Positions 48,198-60,900 of a stretch of 64,000 nt of DNA are shown here, piece by piece. Made by a program: the position numbers and the translations under genes. The notes below the pieces were generated by a model, which had not been told where the DNA came from, did no database searches, and saw only the letters and a list, made by a program, of their open reading frames with translations. The stretch's first letter is position 1, and each line of letters begins with the position of its first letter. The DNA comes from Oenanthe sinensis (lineage: Eukaryota; Streptophyta; Magnoliopsida; Apiales; Apiaceae): NCBI GenBank assembly GCA_028671895.1, contig CM053810.1, positions 63,923,501 to 63,987,500 on the forward strand. Reading direction: 5' to 3'.

Positions 48198-48622
48198 TCT
48201 GATTTTCAAAATAAATATTTAAAACATGATATAATAATATGCATGTTAAAACATAAATAATTAATCATGTACATACAATAAAATTTATAAAATTACTACG
48301 ATATAGCCAACTATAAACTTGTGACTAAAAATATTAAAAGCATAGCAATTATAATATATATAAATATTTAAGAGTAATATAAAATAATAACGAGAATAAT
48401 TATAACGGTTATTTATAAAATAAAATAAATAAAGTTAAAGCATACCTCCTTTATTAAATAGAACTTATTTGGTCAATACCTCCTTCGTAAATAAAGCTTA
48501 CTCGGGAAACGCTTACTCGGGCAACATCTCTTTTGTCAATACCTTCTTCGTAAATAAAATTTCTCGGATAATATCTCTTCTGTGAATAAAACTTACTCAG
48601 GCAGAAACTCGTGCTGATAACG

Positions 48623-48943
48623 TGTTATAAAATTAAATATATATGTATAAATAGAACAAACTAGAAATGACAAAAAGAAGTATATTCTTTTATTTCTCTG
48701 TGTTGTCTCTTCTTTGTGGCATCTAAACAAAATGGGAGGGGCACTCCTATTTATAGGAGAAAAACTCAGCACTGAGTATGTATGAACATACACTCAAATC
48801 ATTAATACAACAGCTGTGACATACTCATATTTGCGTGTATTGGTCTTTGGGTCATTCACCGTGTAAATGAGTTGGCTGACTACCATTTCACATTTACCGA
48901 TAATGGGAACGCAATAATATTCTTTGACAATCAATGTATAACA
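48623..48943 (-). repeat. 5' LTR of the copia element
   Basis: 321 bp, six substitutions from the other LTR. On the coding strand it holds a TATA box CTATAAATAG (48747-48756). The base pairs directly inside (48622 downward, CGTTATCAGCACGAG on the coding strand) form the expected primer-binding region; this junction looks like one I remember from other plant copia elements, but the tRNA is not identified here. Confidence 0.97.
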
Positions 48944-48948
48944 GTACT

Positions 48949-50243
48949 ATTATTATTAATGATTTTAAGAATAGTATTATTAGTATCGAAATTCGGATGT
49001 GCTCTGACAGGAAAAAAACACGAGAATATGTCACTGATGGAAAATATATTAATAAAGCTAAAATTATAAATTTAAAGATTTTGTATTTATACATTCCGTT
49101 TGGCTTTCATTTTCTTATCAAATTAACACTTATTTTTAGAAAAAATACATAAATGTGTACTTCTTTAAAAAATAAATTTAATTTTCATTTTATTTCTTCT
49201 AGGACTTTAGGCATGACCCTACTTCCAAATTCACGTAAATCCAAGATTTGAACCCTGATCATTAGTTTTATTTACACACCCACTTACCAGTTGAGTCACG
49301 TTTGGTTCGTGAGTTCTGGATATCATTATCAAATATGAGTTTTGTCTATTCTAAACTCATACTTGATGTTGGGTTGGAAAATTTTTAATTTTAAAATTTA
49401 TAGGTGGGTATGAGTTAGGGTATAAGGAATCAAACAAAAAAATTATTAGTTTTATCTTTATTTATAAAATTATATGTTAATTTTTAAAATAAAACATTCA
49501 TAATGATATTATTTAATATTTAATAAATAATAGTGATTTATTTTTCATATTAATTTTATATATTTTTTTATCTATTAAAAAATATATTAAATTAACAAAT
49601 TAATTTCACCATTCAACCAAATACTTATGCCCTGTTTGGTAATTAGCAATTAGCGGTTAGCAATATCAGATTAAATTAGCTGTTTTGACTATCGAATTAA
49701 ATTAGATATTTTAACTAGCGGATTGAATTAGCTGTTTTGTATAAAACTGTTTGGTAATTAACTGTTCGTGAAACATTATAAATCTCTAATACAAAAAATT
49801 CCTAGAAATAGCTTTTTTTAAATTAATTTTTTCAACTGAATAAACTATTTAAATCCGATAACTACCAAACACTCATATTAAAATATTTATATAATTAAAC
49901 CTATCTATTTTACCTCAAACTTGTAATTTCCAAATAAAACCTTAATATGAGAAATGATAATCATGTCCGTATCCGATTTCTGATTAGCAGGATTATTTAT
50001 GAGAAATGAGTTTAGTCAAACACCGTCTTAATCGCAAATGTTGAGTTGTATTAAACATCCTGAGACCCGAGGGGGCACTTGACCACCGATAAGAATAGAT
50101 ACTAGTGGTAACTTTGTGGGGGTGTCGGGACGGGACGGGACGGGACAGTTTTGCTCTTGTAATTCTACTCCGATTGCAAATACTACTAGTACTACTAATT
50201 GTTAATTCCATCACCACTTGAAACTCCTCCTCCTCTTCCTCCT
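48949..50243. other. Intergenic and upstream region of the second mutase-like gene
   Basis: A tRNA-derived SINE-like stretch occurs on the minus strand at about 49240-49310: an A-box-like GTGACTCAACTGGTAAG and a B-box GGGTTCAAATC. A GGGACGGGACGGGACGG run sits at 50128-50144. No gene seen. Confidence 0.45.
49628..49877. mobile_element. Tourist-like MITE candidate, 250 bp
   Basis: Ends TGCCCTGTTTGGTAATTAGC and, reversed, TATGAGTGTTTGGTAGTTAT, with TTA on both sides (49625-49627, 49878-49880). The interior repeats ATTAGCTGTTTTG-like units. Confidence 0.45.
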
Positions 50244-53200
50244 ATGGCCGCCGCTTCCATCGCCAGGTCAGCCAGTCTCTTTAATTTCAATTCTACTATA
50301 ATCTTACAAGTACTAGTTTCTAAGTTTTTTTTTTTTTTTTATGTATTCCATTCGTATTAACTGTTGTTGCTTGCTACTTAGTGACGGTGATGTCCCTAGT
50401 CCTGTTTCCAATTACGCGGAGATTATTGTCATTCGTCACGGCGAGACCGAGTGGAACGCTCATTCCAAAATTCAGGTTTTTCTCTTGTTTTTTTTTACTT
50501 TCAAACAATGTCACGTATGTTACACAACATTTTATGCTTTCATTACCATCACTTATCAATTTTAGACTACCAGATTAAGCACTATGCTTATCTTTAACCA
50601 TTTTATTTCACTTATTTCGCGGATTATCAAACTCTTCTTCTCTTTCCGCCAGGGACATCTTGATGTTGACCTAAATGAGATTGGAAGACAGCAAGCACGG
50701 ACAGTGAGTTGTGCTGAGGCTATTATGTATCCTTCTGTCCATTTTCTATTTCTGTTTTTTGTAATTTCTTTTATGTTTCCTCCTCCTCAAGCTGGCTGCA
50801 AGACTATCCAAGGAACCTACAATTTCTGCCGTCTACTCCTCCGACTTAAGAAGAGCTCATGAGACGGCGGAGATCATTGCTACACATTGTGGTGGACTTG
50901 AGGTATGCATCTAACACTAGTTTTCTATATTTTGACTCGTCCAAACACACCAATTCTATACCTAACATCTAACACTAGTTTTCTATATTTTGACTCTCGT
51001 CCAAACACACCAATTCTATACCTAAAACTTGGAGACGCCTCGTGAAGAACCCTATATGACACAGAACTTAAGCTAGTTAATATTGTGTCAGCCTGATGTC
51101 TAATATAATCCAACTTCATGCTACAACATCAATTTCTTGCAACCTAGGGTGATTCACATTTTAAAAGATGCATTCAGCTTATGAGCTGGGAATTGCAAAC
51201 TTGACTTTCATATAGCAGGGATCACTATACTCCTATGTTACATGGACTCGGGTACGGGTGCGGATCCAAGTGTCTGATCCTTAGTTTTAAAAAGATTAGG
51301 ATTCTTGGATGTGGAGCCGAAATTGGACACAAGTGCAAGGACTCTGCTTTAAGCTTAACTTGAGTGAAGATTCTTGAGTGAGCTTTACTCTAAGTAAAAT
51401 AAAATAAAATTTAAAAGGTAAGACTCAATTAGCAATAAGAGACATTTTATTCTTTCGGCTTTCCACTTTGAGGGTTTGCATTCGTTATAGTGTCATCTTT
51501 AAAAACCATGCAACTCTGCAGCAGTCTTCCTTTCAATAAATCTTCATTATGTTCCCCCTTTCCCCCTTTGCTGCTCCACTTACCATCTTTGGTTGATCCC
51601 CAAAATGCTTTTGGATGCTACTTCAGAAAAAAAAAATCTTAGCATTGTGTCTACCTGAGTTTTATAATCATCCTTGTGGGGGTAAGGACCTGATAATTGG
51701 TTGTCATATAAGTGGTTGACACGATGACACCGCATAATAAACAAGAAGCCATACGTTATCAACTTTCTAATAACAAAAATTTGTTCCAAAGTATTTCATT
51801 TGATGCATTGTTTCAGGTTATTAAAGATCGTGACCTGCGAGAAAGACATCTAGGATCCCTTCAAGGTCTTGTATATCATGAGATAGCAAAGATCAACCCA
51901 GAGGCACATAAAGCTTTAGTGTCGCAAAGTAAAGATCAAGAGATTCCAGTATGTACTTGCAAATAACCAGAGTTAATTCTGATAATGTTTTATTCATGTC
52001 TCCTGGCTTGTGGCAACAATTATGCATGTAAGATTGACCAGTTTTTGTCTTAGTTGGCCCAAATTTGGTGATTGTATTTTGCATTTAGAAAAGGACCTTT
52101 TAATCCTCTGACCATATCGTATTTTGAATTTCCCCACCACTGAATAAATCCCTGATCCATCCCTGAGCGCTAGCTGGTATGGAGAAGAGATTTACTTGTA
52201 TTGTAGCCATAGGCTAAGAGTTGACAGGACATGATTTTTATAGAAAGCAACTGTGTATGTAAGGTATTAAAATAAAACACGAGACTTCTCCAAAATGTAA
52301 CAATAAAACACACACACTAATAAGCAGCAAAGGTGAAACAAAAGCTCATGTGCATAAAGAGCTACAGAAAAGTAAAAAATTATGTACTTTACTCAAACTG
52401 AATAGGTGTAAGTAGTACATCTATAATTTTGATCCGCCAATTAAGTAAATCCAAGTCTCCGGAGTTCAGTTAGAAAACAAATCTGATCATAATGGTCCTA
52501 CAGAGAGATTATAATACTAATCTGACACCCTTAACTACCTCCCACTTGCTCCTTTTTTGACGTCAACAATTCAACATTAAGAAAAGAATATGGTAACTGA
52601 AATTTATATATTTCTAACACAAGTCACTTTGCAAAATAAAAAGTACTAAAAAACTTACATTAAGCAGTGAGATGTGTTAAATATTATGTCTTTGAATAGG
52701 TATATATATTGAGCCAGCATAATTATACAGTGGATTGTGTTATGAAGCCAGCTTCTTTACCATCTAAACTGAGATTGGGTTGCTATCTGTGGTCAAATCT
52801 TGAGATACCAGCTTATATGTCTTGTTAAATCTTCTGCAGTTAGTTTTTTATCTATATTCTGATTGTTTTCGCGTTTAACCTATATTCATAAGCTACTTTC
52901 TTAATATGAAAGTTTTACATTTACGGCTATTAAGCTTGCAATAACAGTGCTCTCTGCCATGACTTTTTTTTCTTCTTTTTTCAATCATGGTATTGATATT
53001 TAATCTATTGTGTTGGCTTGAACTTGAACTACATTGGAGTGCTAAATCGCCATTTTACTATATTCGTACCCAGGGTGGTGGAGAAAGTCTCAATCAACTT
53101 TATCGACGCGCTACGTCTTGTTTGCAGAGGATTGGAGAAAAACACAGAGGTATAGGTGGATTCGTCCTTACAGTATTAATATTATGTACATGTTTAATGA

Positions 53201-53446
53201 TACATTACTACTGTTGCTATTGTAGGGGAGCGAGTTGTTGTAGTCACTCATGGCGGTCTCATTAGAGCACTTCACAGGCGAGCCACAACACATTACCGAG
53301 TGGGGAAGGTATTGAATACATCTGTCAATGTGTTTCACTTGTCTAGTGGGGGAGAATGGACAATTAAAACCTGGGGTGATGTTAGTCATTTAGGCAAAAC
53401 AGAGTTTCTGAAATCTGGCTTCGGTGGCGATAGCAATTCTGGGTAG
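50244..53446 (+). CDS. Phosphoglycerate mutase-like protein 4-type, histidine phosphatase superfamily
   Basis: Seven exons: 50244-50266, 50382-50475, 50653-50703, 50792-50902, 51817-51948, 53074-53149, 53226-53446; 235 aa with intact phase. His27 of VIRHGETEWN is the phospho-acceptor; SDLRRAHETAEII, DLRERHLGSLQGL (the Glu proton donor and two Gly) and VVTHGGLIRAL complete the four family motifs. The family includes cofactor-dependent phosphoglycerate mutases and small-molecule phosphatases; plant members of this size are probably cytosolic phosphatases, and the substrate is not readable here. No targeting peptide is apparent. It is the conserved copy of the pair with 38215-41770; exons 1, 2, 4, 6 and 7 correspond closely. 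Confidence 0.93.
50909..51025. repeat. Intronic tandem duplication, about 58-bp units
   Basis: Two nearly identical copies containing CTAACACTAGTTTTCTATAT and CCAAACACACCAATTCTATA directly follow the exon 4 donor. Confidence 0.92.
51233..51340. mobile_element. One-ended copy of the CTATGTTAC repeat
   Basis: CTATGTTACATGGACTCGGG followed by TACGGGTGCGGATCC matches the arms of the inverted-repeat element at 16157-16595. The opposite end was not found in this intron, so it is truncated or decayed. Confidence 0.6.
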
Positions 53447-55210
53447 TTTCTCTCATTAGCTATCAATGGCATTTACTCTGAAGAGCTATTTGAAGCCTCA
53501 TAGAAACCTCCTTGGAAGATGTTTTGCCAAGATATTCAAATTGATGCAGCGTAATTTATGCCTTCCTTTTTTGTCTTAGATTTTACATAATAACGAATAA
53601 AAATATTCCCATTACAGATATTTAATATCATACATAAATTATCCTAGAGGTAGAGGTACCCCCAATGTTATTTTAAATTGCTGTTGGGGTTGCAAGATAT
53701 AGTTATTATCTCAAAACAGGGTTGAAGATATATGTTTTTGTTGCATGACCATGTGCAGGTTGCAATTGCACAGGATTAACAATTGACATTTAGTCATCGT
53801 GACCCTGTACATGCTCATTTTATTCTGTTTTATGAAATAAATTCATACTTGTGGAAGTTGTGTGACTTTGACCAACTGCTGGCTTGTCACATGGCTTGGA
53901 TATTACGTCAATGTTTATAAAAGCATATGCATGTATAATATGAAGTCTTGAACATTAAGAATGCTGCAATGGATAGTGCCAGCAGTCTTTGCTTCAACTG
54001 GGGGTGTATACATACATACATATATATATATATATAGACACACACACATATATTGTTTTTGTTTTTTTGCTTCTTAGTTTTTGGTCTTTCTAATCAAACA
54101 CTACACTAGTTTAATGTTTGTTGAACTGCAATGCTTAAAATGAAAATGTGGTCCTTTGTTGGAAACTTGGAATAGCTGTTATCCTGTTGTCCATCACCAT
54201 GTTACGTTATTCAACTCAATCTTGTGGATCACAATGTAGGATTTCGCCTGCTGTAAAATTATCATCAGTATTACGTTTTCTGTATTTGCTCGAGAACCGC
54301 AGTGCTGAAAAGTTTCACTTCATTCTGAAATGGCCTGTGTGGCTGCGAAAACGCACTTCTCCACAGCTTTTAAGAAAGTAATCAACCAATTCTGCATGTA
54401 AACATGGTCCCTTTAAACTCGAACCTTTGCACAATCGCCCACCACACCTATTACCAATTTACCATAACCGTTACCAGGGGGAAAAATTTATGTTGGAGTC
54501 GGTAAAGAAAATATATCACATGTATGATGTATATATCAAACCATAGGAGGGGAGAGGCCCCGAACATACAAGTGGGACGTGAGAGCCGATTTAGCATGAA
54601 GATACAATGTACTTAACTTGCTGGATGGAGATATATCCGTACTTGGCCCATGAAACTGTAACAATGAACATTTTCATCATTTTCTTTTTCTTCGACCGTG
54701 ACACCAATTTTATACTTGCAAATTAGATGACTTTAACTTTCTTGTCGACAAGAAATAAGTTAAAACGTAAAAGAATGAAATATTAAATTTTTATTTACAG
54801 AAATGAAATCCAAAACTTACTTTATAGAACTATGCTTTAAATATGGTTAATGTTAAATAATTTGAGACAGAAAGAAAATATTAATTTTGATTTGGCCGTG
54901 ATGATGGCTCAATTATATATAAAATATATAGAATTATGTAATCTGACAAAGGTTAAGAAAATGCAAGTATTTGCTCAGTTTAACAATTGTTGAAGGCGAA
55001 GAATATCCTAAAGTTCCTGAACCAATACTTTCAACTCTCTAAAGTGGGGGGACTTGTGATTTATGAGGACCGAGTGGGATATCAATTCATTCGATAAATG
55101 TAATGGGCATTAAGCTTCTTTTTAGTTGGGATGGGACCTGATGCATCCGATTTGTCGCTATTCTAAATGAAAAAAGAAACAGCCTTTCGATATTAGCTTT
55201 AGGAAAAAAA
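53447..55210. other. 3' UTR and intergenic, no gene seen
   Basis: 3' region of the mutase-like gene, then spacer. A CATA/TA/CA microsatellite lies at about 54009-54053. A 77-codon frame at 54148-54381 is less AT-rich than its surroundings but has no motif I recognise and no clear ATG context. Confidence 0.45.
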
Positions 55211-55219
55211 AGACTTTCA

Positions 55220-55317
55220 TTTTTATAATTAAATGTACCCGGTGAGAATCGAACTCATAATCTTTGGATCAACGCATTGACCCCTTACCACTGAGAAAGC
55301 TAGCACCCTAAAAAAAC
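55220..55317 (-). mobile_element. Short tRNA-derived SINE or tRNA retropseudogene
   Basis: Read on the minus strand it starts AGGGTGCTAGCTTTCTCAGT (A-box region), has a clear B box GAGTTCGATTC (55244-55254) and ends in an AT-rich tail. It is flanked by direct repeats AGACTTTCA (55211-55219 and 55318-55326) within a longer A-rich match, the expected target duplication of a LINE-mobilised insertion. The acceptor-stem halves do not pair, so it is not a functional tRNA gene. Confidence 0.7.
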
Positions 55318-55326
55318 AGACTTTCA

Positions 55327-57915
55327 CATCGACATTAAAAGAACAATTAAGAAAAAAATAAGCTAAGTTAAGAATGGTAATTTTTCTTTTAAATTTTGGT
55401 GATATTTAATTGTAGTTTATAATAATTTATATAAAAAATGTTATTTTCAGAACAGTGTTTTTTTAATAATTAGGTTTATAACCTTACAAAATATATTCTA
55501 ACAAATATCGGGTTGAGTTGGAGTTTGTATGTTTCTTGTATACTAGATTATTTGTTTGTGCTAGGCACACGGCTAATTTATAATTTATATATTAATAAAT
55601 ATTATTATAATAATGTAATATAATAATTATATATAAATAATTATTTTAAATGTTGATGTAATAAGTTTAAATTTATTTATTTATTTTAATTTCTTCTTTA
55701 TTATTATTTATAATATTTATATGTGTTAATTTTTATTTAGCATTTACTTTTATAATAATATTTTATGTATAATAATTCATAAATAATTTTTATTTTAAAT
55801 TCTGTATATCTTAAATTTTATTCAAAATTATTTTTTTATACTATTTATAATATCGTATATATCTTTTTTTTAAATAATTTACTCATATTATATTATGTCT
55901 TTACCTTCAAATATCAATTATATTTAAAATTTATTATTTAATTACGCGTATATCAATTTTTACGTAAAAATATGTATCAATTTTTATGAATTCAAACATA
56001 TATTATATGACTATCAAACTTATATATATTATATGATATAATTTACATTCATAAACTTACCATAATATTTCAAATTTTGATAAATTAGGATTACCATAAA
56101 TATCATATATCACATTAATGGTAATTATTAAAATGGGTTAATTAATAATATGGATCTTATCCGAACCTAAAATGGATTATCTAATGGATCAAACTAAAGT
56201 TATAAATTTCATCTAAGACTAAATATGGATATCAAATCTAAGGAATGAGTTATCGAGCAATTTATAATATATAGATAAGAATGAAACGTAACTGTGGATA
56301 CTCTGAAAATAAAAATACTGTTATGAAAATAACATTTTCTTAATTTATTAAAATTTGATAGTATACAAATATAATTATAAGTAATTTATTACAATTTGAA
56401 TATTTTAAATATATGTACAATTTCATAATATTTTAAATATATGTACAATTTGAATATTTTAAATATATGTACAAATTAAAATTTGTCCAATCCACTTGTC
56501 CCAATCGACATTGGAGTTGCTAGTCTTCGTTAGAAAAGCAGGATAGATCCTTTTTACCTTTGTAGCATTGGTAAGGTAATTTGAGTTCTTTGATATATAA
56601 TTTATAAGTTAAAAATTATTTATATCTTTTAATTTATAAATTATTTGGAAAAAAAGACCCTAAGAATGACCTTAGTTATAAGGTATTTTAATACAGAAAC
56701 TGAGTAACAATTTTGTAATAATAATGTACACTCTCTGTATTTATAAAAAATAACTCTGATGTTGTATTATGTTTTATTATAATCTTAGGTAATTACCTAA
56801 ATTTATCCTTAGGGTCATCAAGCTCAAACTATTTATAAAAAAAATGAGAAACGGGGTCAATATCTTCCGCAAATATCTGGTGAAATTTTTGTATGATGTT
56901 ATGAGAAGAAGCGAGTAAATCATAATAATTAGATTATAAAAAAGGTAGATCATAACAAAAATTTAATTAATCCCACATAAATTCTAATTTTCCTTGGTTT
57001 TGTTCTTATTTTTTAATAATATTCCTCCATGTGCAAGGATTTCTATATTTTTAGATTATTTGTTTTGTTTAATTAAATCTCTTCATATTGAGAGTTGTTC
57101 CGAATTTATTTTAGTTTGTTTGGTCTCTCATTGTGAGATATTAGATCTGCGGGATTTTCAATGTTTTGATTCAGTGATAAAAGTTTTTACGGGGTTAGGT
57201 CGATAACTCAAACTGAATATGACAAAACGGGTACACGTATATATATCAACTTAAACAAATTGTTTGATTGTATCTACAAGAAGACTAGATTAATCAACGA
57301 TATAATCTGTTTTATGTTTGTTCGACTCGATTGTTTTTTAAATAGGCTTTTCACTATTGAATTAATTGCTCTTTAAAAAAAAGTATGACAACCTTGAACC
57401 TCGGATCAAGGATTTAAGAGTGATTAAATTGTTGTTCTAAATTTAGAAATTAGAATCAATTACAGTATACTCATATTTATATTCAGGTATGTAATACTAG
57501 TATTAAAATAATAGTAAAATTTTATTACTAACATTTAATTCCAAATTATAAACGGAAAGTAATGGATATTTGGATTCCCAGCTGAACTTGTATGGTTTTA
57601 AAAGTCATTTAAAAACTAGAGGCATTTTACTAACCAACTCGATAATTTATTGTTTTCTACGCTGAAACGGATCTCCATTTATCCCCTCGTAACTCTGCAA
57701 GTAACTTTGTCACACACACACGCACACATTACACACACACACGCACACTCACTCTTAATATTCAAACCCTAGAGCTCACAAATGTTCAACCAAACACAAC
57801 CATTCCCAATTCAAAACACTGAGTAATACTACTACTACTACTACTGATAGGAATATTCTTACTTAAATTTACAAACCGCAATTATTAAAAATAAATAAAT
57901 GATTGCTTAAACAAC
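55327..57915. other. AT-rich intergenic and CRK upstream region
   Basis: Low-complexity AT sequence with tandem-like AATATTTTAAATATATGTACA copies near 56395-56475. A GTGCTAGGCACACGG palindrome near 55558-55572 may be another Helitron-like end. CA-rich tracts occur at 57713-57751 and a (TAC)n run at 57827-57845, the latter in the probable 5' leader of the kinase gene. No gene seen. Confidence 0.45.
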
Positions 57916-60900
57916 ATGGGGATTTGTATTTCTAAACCATCCCCTCAACCTGAGTTATACAATCCCGACACCACCACTATTCCAGTCAAGGATACTGTTA
58001 TTCCAGACAGGGATAACGTTGTTCCTCCTAAGGATACTGTCAAGAGATCTCCGTTTTTACCGTTTTACAGTCCAAGTCCCGCGCATTTTCTATTTTCCAA
58101 AAAGTCGCCGGCGGTTAGATCTCCGGCCTCCGATTCCACGCCCAAGCGGCTCTTTCCGTTTCCTCCGCCGTCGCCGGCGAAGCACATTAAGGCTGCTTGG
58201 GCGAGACGCCATGGCTCGGTGAAGCCTAATGAGGCCGCCATACCGGAGAACAATGAGGTGGATGGTGGTACCGGATTGGATAAGACTTTCGGGTTTTCAA
58301 AGAATTTCGGGAGTAAGTTTGAGGTTGGAGATGAGGTGGGGAGAGGGCATTTTGGGTATACTTGTAGAGCTAAGTTTAACAAAGGGGAGTTTAAGGGACA
58401 GGATGTTGCTGTTAAGGTCATTCCCAAAGCAAAGGTATGCAAATTTAGCTTGACGTTATTATACCATTATTATTTTGTTTCTTTGATAATTCATTGTTTC
58501 TTCAGAATTCAGATATTTAGATTGTAAGTGTTTAATTGTTTAGCAGAATATTTCGTGTAGAAAACATAATTGTTTTCTAGTGTAGTTTAGTGAAGTTAGA
58601 ATGGAGTGTTATTCGTGTGTTGATTTGTTAGGTCTGACAAATTTAAATGCAAGATATTGGTAAGGTTTCGTGAAAGTAGAGCACCTTTTCTTGTTATACG
58701 GTTATTTGTCTGGCTAGTTTCATGAAGTGACACTTAAAAGATTATGTGAAACTCTTAATAACAGAAACAGATGGTGTGGGCTAATTTTTCAGTCTTATGC
58801 ATACACTTGGCATGCTTAGCGCTTAAATTAGTTTGGGCTATGGTGAAACACTCAATTCATCTGTATTATACCTGCCAATAATATTATCACCGGTTAATAA
58901 ATTGAGGAGAGTGAGAAACAATCAGAATACTCTATATTACTTTAAGATTCCAAATAGTGTACAGATCATGTATTCACTACATACCTAACCCTTGGTTGTG
59001 GAGCAGTTAGTATGTTTTTTGGCATTCATGCCGACTCCTGTACCTCAAACTGCACTCTATATTTGTTTATTATTTTTCGAAATGCCATCGAAATGCGTAT
59101 TGAGCAATGTGAATTATGGATCTATCTGAAGTTAATATACAGATTTGTAGAATATTTAATTAGGTTTTTTAAGCCAAAGGACAGGGAACAATTTTCATGA
59201 ATTGAATAATCAGGGCTTATATAACAGGGTAGCAGCCTTGACTAGTAGCTTGATTCGATAATTTTGAATTCCTAACCTAAAAGACATGTTAAGGAAAACA
59301 ATAAACTTACCTTTCCCTAAATATAGTGGATGTATATCCTAACATCTCTATGTCCATTGTGAAATAGCTTGAATATATATATTTTTTAATTTATGGAAAA
59401 ATAATATAATACTTATATGATTATCATTTGCTTCTTGATCAAATAGGAGAGGTAGACTTGTCACAGAAACATGTTTTCTTGTATCTTTGAAACATGATTT
59501 ATTGAAATTATACTGAGAAGTGAGATCTCTTCCTTGATAGTGGTGTGTATATTAAGTTGTCCGACATAGCATCAATTATTGTATCTCTATTTTGGCAGCA
59601 TCTTTGTGATCCTTGTAAATATTTTTCTCTCTAATTGATTTTTTTCCCCTCTAGATGACCACTGCCATAGCCATTGAGGATGTCCGAAGGGAGGTGAAAA
59701 TTTCAAGAGCTTTGACAGGACATAGTAATCTAGTACAGTTTTATGATGCATACGAAGATCATACTAATGTCTACGTTGTGATGGAGTAAGATTTCCTATA
59801 TCATTGTCTGGTCTTGAATTTTAGGGTAATTGTATGTTATTAAATTGTGATTTTCATAACAGTGATATGCTAGAATATTCTTTGTTTATCTTAGACATCA
59901 TTCAGACATTTTTTGCTGTGTCAAGCAAACTATTGGATAGAGAAGCAAATTCTCCCTTTGCTCACCTTAGTGAAAAATGTTACTGGGAAAAAGTAGAAAG
60001 AAAAGGATAATATGAATTGTGTAATAAAATGCTGCTCCAAGTTTCCAACTGCCTCAGAAGATTAGGCTAAGTACATTTTCCACACAAGTGGACAATGACT
60101 TTTTTCCTTCGTGGACCATAACTTTTACATGAGACAGACTTTATAGATAGTCAAAACATCTTTTTGAAGACAAACTTTTTGTATTTAAGCCAGCCTTTTA
60201 AGAACAGGTGCAGCACAGCTCAGAAGTACTTTAATGCTTAGAGTTTCTTCTTTTTTCTTGCTAAACATGTATAGAATTGTGTTGATTAGTTCTATATTAA
60301 TTTTTCAATTTTTAAAAATTTCCGAGAAGCAAATCTTAGTATTTTACACATTTTTTTACATCATCTGTATTTTCAGGTTATGTGAAGGTGGTGAGCTTTT
60401 GGATAGAATTCTTTCAAGGTATTTCTGTCACTGTAAGCTATATTGATAAAGTTTGTATTCTGTTTCTATCTGTGGAGCGAAAAGAATTTTAAAATGAAAA
60501 TGAATTCCTCGGCAATTTAGGTCATATGAAAGAGTCAACAAGCTGTATCTTTGTTGTGCAGAGGCGGAAAATACACAGAAGATGATGCCAAGGCCGTTAT
60601 GATACAAATATTGAATGTCGTTGCATTTTGTCATTTGCAAGGTGTGGTGCACCGAGATCTTAAGCCAGAGGTGAGATATCTTATTGATAGAAAAATCACT
60701 TATACTTGCATAAAAAAATCACTGGTTGGGACACAACTGCAATAAATCATTTATTGCCAAGTGCATGCAGATATCCTATTTTATGAACTCTAGATTACCA
60801 AAATTTTATTTTCTTTGTGTTAAAAGCTCAGTACTTCCATATGAAAAACAAATGCTAGTGCAACGCCTCGCATCTAAAGTACCATGATAAGAATCGCAAC

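Larger units (their letters stand above)
43077..48943 (-). mobile_element. Ty1/copia LTR retrotransposon, 5.87 kb, inactive
   Basis: Two 321-bp LTRs (TGTTATA...TATAACA on the plus strand) are flanked by a perfect 5-bp target duplication GTACT (43072-43076, 48944-48948). The element is transcribed leftward: gag, protease, integrase, reverse transcriptase and RNase H follow in the copia order. Aligned by eye, the LTRs differ at 6 of 321 positions (about 1.9%), so the insertion is recent on an evolutionary scale. Coding is closed by in-frame stops, so this copy cannot make full-length Pol. It sits between the two mutase-like paralogs. Confidence 0.97.

Noticed and set aside
54148..54381. 77-codon frame downstream of the second mutase-like gene
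   Set aside because: No ATG start, no motif, no splice context; could not be supported as a gene.
55237..55310. Possible tRNA gene on the minus strand
   Set aside because: A and B boxes are visible but the acceptor-stem halves do not pair and target duplications flank it, so a retroposed copy is a better reading.
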